Below are positions 4,888 through 10,413 of a DNA stretch of 13,295 nt, in pieces. Source of the DNA: Bacteroidales bacterium (GTDB lineage Bacteria > Bacteroidota > Bacteroidia > Bacteroidales > WCHB1-69); contig JAISTU010000178.1 in assembly GCA_031272415.1 (NCBI GenBank), positions 1 through 13,295 on the forward strand, given 5' to 3'. A model generated the notes under the pieces. That model was not told the origin of the DNA, made no database searches, and was given only the letters and a program-made list of their open reading frames with translations. Made by a program: the position numbers and the translations under genes. Each line of letters starts with the position of its first letter. Position 1 is the stretch's first letter.

Positions 4888-6363
4888 ATGGCATCAAATA
4901 TAACATCAAAAGAAGAAAATTATTCGGCTTGGTACAATGATATTGCTTTGAAAGCCGATTTAGCAGAAAATTCAGCCGTTAGAGGGTGCATGGTTATTAA
5001 GCCTTATGGTTGTAGTTTATGGGAAAATATGCGTGATATTTTAGACAAAATGTTTAAAAAGACGGGGCATGTGAATGCTTATTTTCCGTTATTTATTCCT
5101 AAATCATTTTTCAGTCGTGAGGCTTCACATGTGGACGGTTTTGCCAAAGAATGTGCTGTTGTTACGCATTATAGGCTCAAAAATTCCGCAGATAATAAAG
5201 GTATTGTGGTAGATGAGAGTGCAAAATTGGAGGAGGAATTGATAGTACGTCCGACTTCGGAGACCATCATTTGGAATACTTACAAAAATTGGATACAATC
5301 TTACCGTGATTTACCTGTTTTATGCAATCAGTGGGCAAATGTAGTTCGTTGGGAGATGCGAACAAGGTTATTTTTGCGTACTGCCGAATTTCTATGGCAA
5401 GAGGGACATACCGCACACGCAACCGCCGAAGAAGCATTGGCAGAAACCGAAAGAATGATAAACATTTATGCCGATTTTGCCCAAAATTATATGGCAATGC
5501 CGGTCATTAAAGGCAGGAAAAGTGCCAATGAACGCTTTGCAGGAGCATTAGATACTTATTGTATAGAAGCCTTAATGCAAGACGGAAAGGCTTTACAGGC
5601 AGGTACTTCTCACTTTTTAGGTCAAAATTTTGCCAAAGCGTTTGATGTTAAATTTTTAAACAAAGAAAATCAACTGGATTATGTATGGGCTACGTCATGG
5701 GGGGTATCTACCCGTTTGATTGGGGCTTTAATTATGGTACATTCGGACAATAATGGTTTGGTTTTACCGCCTAAAATTGCTCCTTTACAAGTCGTAATTG
5801 TGCCTGTATATAAAGATTTGGACACATTAGCCAAAATCTCCGCCATAGCAGAGCGTATAAAAGTTGATTTAGAATCAAAAAATATTTCTGTAAAATACGA
5901 TGACAGAGATAGTTACAGATCGGGCTGGAAGTTTAATGAATACGAAGTCAAAGGTGTGCCTGTGAGAATAACCATAGGACCACGAGATTTGGAAAATGAA
6001 CAAGTTGAAATTTGTAGACGCGATACTTTGGAAAAACAATTGGTTTCGCAAGCAACACTTACCTCAACAGTAGAAGATTTATTATCTCAAATTCAGGAAA
6101 ATTTGTTTAATAAAGCCGCTCAATTTCAACAAAACAATATTCGCAAAGCCGATACTTGGGAGGAATTTACACAAATACTTGAAAAACATGGAGGTTTTGT
6201 ATCCGCACATTGGGACGGTACAACACAAACCGAAGAAATTATCAAAGAAAAAACCAAAGCCACCATTCGGTGCATTCCCTTTGATAACCCGCAAGAAGAC
6301 GGTAAGTGCATACTCACAGGAAAACCCTCAAAAGAAAGAGTTTTGTTCGCAAAAGCATATTAA
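4888..6363 (+). CDS. proS: Prolyl-tRNA synthetase, short eukaryote/archaea-like type
   Basis: This cytosolic class II synthetase charges tRNA-Pro with proline. From ATG 4888 the protein is 491 residues, the length of the short form that lacks the bacterial-type editing insertion between motifs 2 and 3. Visible marks: a motif-1 region at about 46-71 (WENMRDILDKMF, VNAYFPLFIP), the proline-pocket RPTSET at 121-126, motif 2 at about 152-176 (VVRWEMRTR, FLRTAEFLWQEGHTAH) and motif 3 at 272-286 (GVSTRLIGALIMVHS). A HGTP-type anticodon-binding domain starts at about 298 (PLQVVIVPVY). The C-terminal domain ends KERVLFAKAY, as in this group. That domain keeps only two cysteines (462 and 474), so the four-Cys zinc site known from some relatives appears incomplete. 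It is a single gene facing away from the porin unit. Confidence 0.95.
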   Translation: MASNITSKEENYSAWYNDIALKADLAENSAVRGCMVIKPYGCSLWENMRDILDKMFKKTGHVNAYFPLFIPKSFFSREASHVDGFAKECAVVTHYRLKNSADNKGIVVDESAKLEEELIVRPTSETIIWNTYKNWIQSYRDLPVLCNQWANVVRWEMRTRLFLRTAEFLWQEGHTAHATAEEALAETERMINIYADFAQNYMAMPVIKGRKSANERFAGALDTYCIEALMQDGKALQAGTSHFLGQNFAKAFDVKFLNKENQLDYVWATSWGVSTRLIGALIMVHSDNNGLVLPPKIAPLQVVIVPVYKDLDTLAKISAIAERIKVDLESKNISVKYDDRDSYRSGWKFNEYEVKGVPVRITIGPRDLENEQVEICRRDTLEKQLVSQATLTSTVEDLLSQIQENLFNKAAQFQQNNIRKADTWEEFTQILEKHGGFVSAHWDGTTQTEEIIKEKTKATIRCIPFDNPQEDGKCILTGKPSKERVLFAKAY

Positions 6364-6369
6364 AAATAG

Positions 6370-6430
6370 TTGAAAGTGGAGAGTGTTTTTTGTTCATTTT
6401 TTAGAACAAATTTATCCCAAAATGAAAAAA
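6370..6430. repeat. Heptamers plus inverted GGGATAAA motif after proS
   Basis: Heptamer-like units at 6370-6390 (TTGAAAG, TGGAGAG, TGTTTTT) are followed at 6397-6430 by the reverse complement of the TTTTGCATTTTGGGATAAAT...TTCTAAAA motif. It begins within ten bases of the proS stop codon. No terminator hairpin is visible here. Confidence 0.7.
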
Positions 6431-6532
6431 AAAACTCTTAATCCTCAATGTTTTTTTAACAAAGGACAATGTTTTTTTCACCTGAAATTTCCGCAATTTC
6501 CATTGCTATGTATTTATTCGTTTGTAAACAAA

Positions 6533-6640
6533 GGCATTCAGCCCGACATTGTTGCCCCCGACACGTGGGAAAATTACTTATCTAACAAAGACATTGCATT
6601 GGAAAAAGCAGTAGAATATTTAAAATCAAAAGAAAAATAA
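6533..6640 (+). pseudogene. Remnant resembling the C-terminal tail of an S41 (CtpA-type) peptidase
   Basis: The frame ending at TAA 6638-6640 gives GIQPDIVAPDTWENYLSNKD followed by IALEKAVEYLKSKEK. This resembles the tail of C-terminal-processing peptidases, where a G(V/I)xPDIxVP stretch is followed by a D..LEKAxEYL helix. Nothing of the PDZ or catalytic Ser/Lys domain precedes it: upstream sequence (6440-6530) is low-complexity with a 12-bp direct repeat (6446-6457 and 6467-6478), and before that comes dispersed repeat. The frame remains open back to 6383, but that part starts inside a repeat. I read it as the leftover 3' end of a gene removed by deletion or repeat insertion. A small real peptide is possible but less likely. 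The family match rests on a short motif. Confidence 0.4.
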
Positions 6641-6651
6641 GAGTAATGCTT

Positions 6652-6728
6652 TTTTAGAACGTTTTGGTGCAAAAATGCAAAAAACGGCAGGATGCCGTTT
6701 CTACATTCTACATTCTCAATTACTCTCT
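6652..6728 (-). repeat. GTAG-type REP-like hairpin 3 with heptamer array
   Basis: On the minus strand, three to four heptamers (6728-6701, including GAATGTA twice) run straight into GTAG and the hairpin AAACGGCATCCTGCCGTTT (8-bp stem, 6682-6689 with 6693-6700). A partial GCATTTTTGCACC...TTCTAAAAA motif follows at 6652-6680. The last base of a heptamer serves as the first G after GTA, so array and GTAG signal overlap. The hairpin could also act as a terminator for metK on the minus strand, but it lies about 110 bases beyond the stop codon and its T-run is weak. Confidence 0.65.
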
Positions 6729-6838
6729 CTTCCTTACAAAAAAAGCAGCAATGAGAACAAAAAAATTGTATCCCATTGCTACTAAAATCATTTTTAAACA
6801 AAATTTTATTTCTTTAATTGCTCACTTTCAACGCAACT

Positions 6839-8191
6839 CTATTCTTCTTCGATTTTATCCATTTTTTTGGAGGTATAGCCCAATTTATGGAATGCTTTTT
6901 TCAGCGGAACAATGTAATCCAACTTTTCCCAAGGGAAAAATTCAACTTCTTTGAAATAGTGTGTTTCTTTTGAAGTTGATTTAGGGGTAACATCATCCCC
7001 TTCGTAAAAGACTTCCACTTTCTTTTTGTAAGGCTCTCGTCCGAAATGACCGCCGGCAGCAGTAGGAAGATAGATAGGATTTTTTAAGCCCAAACGTGTA
7101 ATGATACCATAAGGGGTCAAATCAAACAATTCTTTTACTACTTGTGTAATCTCTTCCGAAGAAACGATTTTGTTTTTATCATTTTTGAGTTTTGTACTAT
7201 TGTGAGTATCAATATATAAACTAACAGGTTCTGCGACACCGATAGCATACGCAATTTGAACTGTTACCTCATTTGCCACGCCTGCTGCCACCAAATTTTT
7301 GGCAATATGACGGGCTGCATAAGCGGCTGAACGGTCTACTTTTGAAGAATCTTTACCCGAAAAAGCACCGCCTCCGTGAGGGCATTTACCTCCGTAAGTA
7401 TCTACTACAATTTTTCGACCTGTTAAGCCGGTGTCTCCATGCGGACCTCCGATAACAAATTTACCTGTCGGATTGACATGTAATTTATATCCGGGACGGA
7501 ATAATTTTCGAATATTGCTTGGATACGAACGTTTAACAGCCGGAATAACATGCTTTTCAACATGCTCTTTTATTGTTTGCAGCATCGTTTTTTCATTGCT
7601 TTCAAAATCATCATGCTGAACGGAAACAACAATTGTATCAATGCAAACAGGTTTCCCCTTGTCGTTATATTCTATTGTTACCTGCGATTTAGCGTCAGGA
7701 CGTAAATAATCCATTCTCCAGTTGAACTCTAATTTACGAATGTCTGTCAGTTCGTTGATAATTCTGTTAGCAATATCTAACGTCAAAGGCATATAATTTT
7801 CCGTTTCATTTGTTGCATATCCGAACATCATACCTTGGTCTCCTGCACCTTGCATTTGAGGTGTGCCTCTGACAACACCTCTGTTGATGTCAGGGGATTG
7901 TTCATGTATGGCAGATATAACTCCGCATGATTTACTTTCAAACATATACTCTCCTTTGGTGTAGCCTATTTGTTCGATAACATTTCGGGCAGTTTCTTGC
8001 ACGTCAATATATCCGGTCGTTCTCACTTCGCCGGCACAAATAACCAATCCTGTTGTTACCATCGTTTCACAAGCCACCTTTGAATCGGGGTCTCTTTTCA
8101 AAAACTCATCTAATAAGGCATCTGAAATCTGGTCGGCAACTTTATCCGGATGCCCTTCAGATACAGATTCCGATGTAAATAAATATGACAT
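6839..8191 (-). CDS. metK: S-adenosylmethionine synthase
   Basis: MetK makes SAM from methionine and ATP in the cytosol; SAM supplies methyl transfer and radical-SAM enzymes such as the MiaB encoded upstream. The 450-residue protein has all the signatures: GHPDK at 13-17 (ATP and metal binding), GAGDQGMMFGYATNE at 115-129, VNPTGKFVIGGPHGD and GLTGRK at about 239-260, and the loop GGGAFSGKDSSKVDRSAAY at 273-291. Length is slightly more than the usual 380-430; the extra residues are a Lys/Glu-rich tail (KKMDKIEEE). The start MSYLFTSESVSEGHPDK matches the family. The gene is convergent with proS and divergent from the hydrolase gene. I see no SAM riboswitch and no good TAnnTTTG box in its leader. 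Confidence 0.97.
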   Translation of the reverse strand: MSYLFTSESVSEGHPDKVADQISDALLDEFLKRDPDSKVACETMVTTGLVICAGEVRTTGYIDVQETARNVIEQIGYTKGEYMFESKSCGVISAIHEQSPDINRGVVRGTPQMQGAGDQGMMFGYATNETENYMPLTLDIANRIINELTDIRKLEFNWRMDYLRPDAKSQVTIEYNDKGKPVCIDTIVVSVQHDDFESNEKTMLQTIKEHVEKHVIPAVKRSYPSNIRKLFRPGYKLHVNPTGKFVIGGPHGDTGLTGRKIVVDTYGGKCPHGGGAFSGKDSSKVDRSAAYAARHIAKNLVAAGVANEVTVQIAYAIGVAEPVSLYIDTHNSTKLKNDKNKIVSSEEITQVVKELFDLTPYGIITRLGLKNPIYLPTAAGGHFGREPYKKKVEVFYEGDDVTPKSTSKETHYFKEVEFFPWEKLDYIVPLKKAFHKLGYTSKKMDKIEEE

Positions 8192-8334
8192 AAAATTAAA
8201 TTTGAATTTATTATTACTATTATAAAACTATTTATGAATTACGAAAAAAACTTTTTTTTATTGTGTATTTTTTTTTATTTTTTTTTGACTTTTTTTTAAT
8301 CAACATATTTTTACACAAAATTGAAAATATGATT

Positions 8335-8610
8335 TTCTTTGTATTTTCGCCCCAATTTTTCTAAAATCCGTACTCCCCCCCCTTGCACCGTCATTGCGGG
8401 CTTGACTTGCAATCCCCTCCCTGTCTGAGCCACAATTTTCATAAGATTTATATGATTTTACGAATTTAACAAATTATAAAACCCTTATTTATTAACGCAC
8501 CCTTAGTAGCAAAAAATACCCCGCCCATTGCTCTTATTTTTTTGTTAATAAGGAAATAAGGGAAATTCACAAAAAAATCTTTGCTACTAAGAGAACCGCG
8601 ATAAATAAGG
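8335..8610 (+). repeat. Composite dispersed repeat, copy 2 (metK/hydrolase divergent spacer)
   Basis: Same order and orientation as 1586-1814. At 8335-8369 is the TTTGTATTTTCGCC...CTAAAATCCGTAC variant. At 8375-8382 is a run of eight C. At 8386-8417 is CACCGTCATTGCGGG with a poorly matched second arm. At 8421-8467 is a half palindromic element (TGTCTGAGC...ATTTT...GATTTTACGAATT). At 8482-8610 is the MITE-like element. The stem of the CCGTCATTGCGGG hairpin is eroded here compared with copy 1. No gene is seen in the 626-base spacer. Confidence 0.75.
8482..8610 (+). mobile_element. MITE-like element, copy 3 (intact)
   Basis: 129 bp with inverted ends: left CCCTTATTTAT...CTTAGTAGC (8482-8510), right the complement at 8583-8610. 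The first 10 and last 9 bases of the ~28-bp ends pair, and the middle differs in a way that is kept between copies (one end carries GCACC, the other CGCGGTT), so the ends are distinguishable. An inner A/T-rich hairpin lies in the interior. It has no coding capacity. Homologous to 4536-4670 (reversed) and to the shortened copy 1726-1814. Confidence 0.75.
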
Positions 8611-8620
8611 TTTTTTTTCA

Positions 8621-8745
8621 GAGTGGAGAGTGTAGATTTACGATTTTAGATTTACGATTTTCTATTTTTTTTTGCATTTTGGGATAAAAATGTTCTAAAA
8701 ATAGATAAATTTCACTCTCAATTCTCACCTTTCAACTCTCAACTG
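8621..8745. repeat. Heptamer array, GGGATAAA motif, inverted heptamer array
   Basis: Six in-phase 7-bp units run from 8621 to 8662 (GAGTGGA, GAGTGTA, then GATTTAC/GATTTTA alternating). The motif TTTTGCATTTTGGGATAAAA...TTCTAAAA is at 8669-8703. Five in-phase units in the opposite sense follow at 8711-8745 (such as TCAATTC and TCAACTC). The array ends 11 bases before the -7 box of the hydrolase gene. The symmetrical layout matches 20-188. Confidence 0.8.
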
Positions 8746-8756
8746 AAAAAAAACTG

Positions 8757-8764
8757 TATCTTTG
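8757..8764 (+). promoter_or_regulatory. Bacteroidota -7 box (TATCTTTG) for the hydrolase-folE unit
   Basis: Reads CTGTATCTTTGCAAACC, an exact TAnnTTTG match 53 bases before the ATG at 8818. As for proS, the expected -33 region is the end of a heptamer array and no TTTG is seen at the right distance. Confidence 0.6.
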
Positions 8765-8817
8765 CAAACCGTTATAAAATTATTTGTATAAAAAAAATCA
8801 ATAAATAAGGAAAAAAA

Positions 8818-9456
8818 ATGACATTATTGAGGACTGTATGTAATTCATATTTAGTTAATTCGTACATTTTAGCAGCAGAGAATAAAGAAGCCGTTTTGAT
8901 TGACCCCGCTTGTTGTGATGAGCAACAATGCAGTCGAATGGTGGAGGCAGTGGAGCAAAATCAATTCAAAATTGTTCATATTTTGATAACACATCCTCAC
9001 GCAGACCATGTTATGGGAACACAGATGTTAAAATCGGCATTCCCAGATGCGACAATTATGATGCACAAAGAAGGTCTGGAAACATATTTGCAAGCCAACG
9101 ACTATGCTCTTTTGATGGGATTTAAAAAAATGAGCAATATCCCTCCAATAGATGAATATATTGTTGATAATCAAGAGATTAAATTGTCAAATCTGACTTT
9201 AAAAATATTATATACACCCGGACATGCACCGGGCAGTGTTTCTATCTTTTGTCCGCAAGGGAATCTCGTATTTACGGGGGATGTATTGTTCAAAGAAAGC
9301 ATAGGCAGGACTGATTTGGCAGGCGGTGATTTTCAAACACTTAAAAACATGATATACAACAAATTATTCACACTTGGCGAAGACACAACGGTTTTACCCG
9401 GACATGGCGACAAAACCACTATCGGACATGAAAAACAATTTAATCCTTTTTTATAA
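8818..9456 (+). CDS. Metallo-beta-lactamase-fold hydrolase, glyoxalase II-like
   Basis: The 212-residue protein has the full di-metal site of the family: THPHADH at 58-64 (His59, His61, Asp63, His64), His136 in TPGHAPGS, Asp155 in FTGD and His196 in PGHG. The GRTDLAGGDF segment at 163-172 is typical of the YcbL/glyoxalase II-like branch. It is shorter than classical glyoxalase II (about 250 residues) and lacks its C-terminal glutathione-binding region, so hydrolysis of S-lactoylglutathione is not assured; other thioesters or related substrates are possible. No signal peptide, so cytosolic. An AAGGAA stretch precedes the ATG by 7 bases. folE starts 14 bases after its stop codon, so the two are probably co-transcribed. 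No direct functional link between them is evident. Confidence 0.85.
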   Translation: MTLLRTVCNSYLVNSYILAAENKEAVLIDPACCDEQQCSRMVEAVEQNQFKIVHILITHPHADHVMGTQMLKSAFPDATIMMHKEGLETYLQANDYALLMGFKKMSNIPPIDEYIVDNQEIKLSNLTLKILYTPGHAPGSVSIFCPQGNLVFTGDVLFKESIGRTDLAGGDFQTLKNMIYNKLFTLGEDTTVLPGHGDKTTIGHEKQFNPFL

Positions 9457-9470
9457 ATTTTACATAGAAA

Positions 9471-10097
9471 ATGACTAATATTTACAGCGAAGAAACAGAA
9501 GGCTATCAAAGAACCGACCTCTATAACGGCAATACAACACAGCAATTACAATATCATTATGAACAGATACTCAAACTGTTAGGTGAAAATACAGAGCGTG
9601 AAGGTATATGCAAAACTCCTGAACGGATTGCCAAAGCGATGCAATTTTTTACGCATGGCTATCATCTTAATCCTGCGCAAATTCTGCAATCGGCAATGTT
9701 TAAACAAGATTATCGGCAAATGGTGATTGTTAAGGATATTGAGGTATATTCTCTTTGTGAGCATCATTTAGTGCCGTTTTTTGGCAAGGCACATGTAGCA
9801 TATATTCCTGCGGGTTATATAGTAGGTTTGAGCAAAATTGCGCGTGTAGTGGATGCGTTTGCTCGGCGTTTGCAGGTGCAGGAGCAAATGACCACTCAAA
9901 TTAAAAAATGTATAGACGAGACTTTGCATCCATTAGGCGTTGCGGTAGTCATTGAGGCTCAACACCTTTGCATGTCAATGAGGGGTATTCAAAAGCAAAA
10001 TTCTGTTACCACAACTTCCGATTTTACGGGTGCATTTCTTAATCATGCAAATACACGACAAGAATTTATGCGTCTCATTGGTATAAATTTGCACTAA
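9471..10097 (+). CDS. folE: GTP cyclohydrolase I
   Basis: FolE converts GTP to 7,8-dihydroneopterin triphosphate, the entry step of tetrahydrofolate synthesis (and a source of pterin precursors for queuosine-type pathways); it is a cytosolic homodecamer. The 208-residue protein has the zinc ligands Cys96 and His99 in SLCEHH and Cys167 in HLCMSMRG, and the conserved VGLSKIARVVDAFARRLQVQE at 118-138. The end region RGIQKQNSVTTTS holds the usual RG..K..S.T.TS pattern for GTP binding. All catalytic residues I can check are present. The ATG at 9471 follows the hydrolase stop codon by 14 bases with no promoter box between, so it is probably the second gene of that unit. Confidence 0.97.
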   Translation: MTNIYSEETEGYQRTDLYNGNTTQQLQYHYEQILKLLGENTEREGICKTPERIAKAMQFFTHGYHLNPAQILQSAMFKQDYRQMVIVKDIEVYSLCEHHLVPFFGKAHVAYIPAGYIVGLSKIARVVDAFARRLQVQEQMTTQIKKCIDETLHPLGVAVVIEAQHLCMSMRGIQKQNSVTTTSDFTGAFLNHANTRQEFMRLIGINLH

Positions 10098-10413
10098 AAG
10101 GGAAAAAAATCAATTAAAAATTAAGAGTGAGAAAATGGGTGCAAGGGCAAAGGGAACAAAGACAAAAGGCAATTGAAAGTGAATTTCATTTTTTTAGAAC
10201 AAATTTCTCCCAAAATGCAAAAAACAAAACATTCCACGCATGGTGTAGAAATCGGCGATAAAATTTTACCCCTCCCCCCCCTACTTACTCAAAATTTTTG
10301 AATTTTCTAAAAACAGCATTTTTTTGAAAATTTATTTTTATATTGTTTTTTTTACTATTTTTGCTTTTTGCATGCAGATTTAAATTTTATTAAAATATAG
10401 AGATTATTATAAA
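10098..10413. other. Spacer upstream of gcvP with one dispersed motif
   Basis: At 10193-10224 is the inverted TTTTGCATTTTGGG...AAATTTGTTCTAAAA motif, preceded by degenerate heptamer-like sequence (from about 10173). At 10271-10281 is a C-rich run, in the same place relative to an AAAAT..TAC stretch as in the composite repeats. The rest is AT-rich. I see no glycine riboswitch fold, no terminator hairpin for folE and no gene. Confidence 0.6.
10356..10363 (+). promoter_or_regulatory. Possible Bacteroidota -7 box (TATTTTTG) for gcvP
   Basis: Reads ACTATTTTTGC and fits TAnnTTTG, 50 bases before the ATG at 10414. The surroundings are T-rich, so a chance match is more likely than for the TATCTTTG boxes, and the only nearby TTG (10343-10345) is too close to be a -33 element. 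Confidence 0.4.

Noticed and set aside
8192..8340. SAM riboswitch in the metK leader
   Set aside because: The leader is low-complexity A/T sequence without the paired helices and conserved core of any SAM riboswitch class I know.
10098..10413. Glycine riboswitch upstream of gcvP
   Set aside because: No tandem or single aptamer-like GC-paired core; the region is repeat motif and A/T runs.
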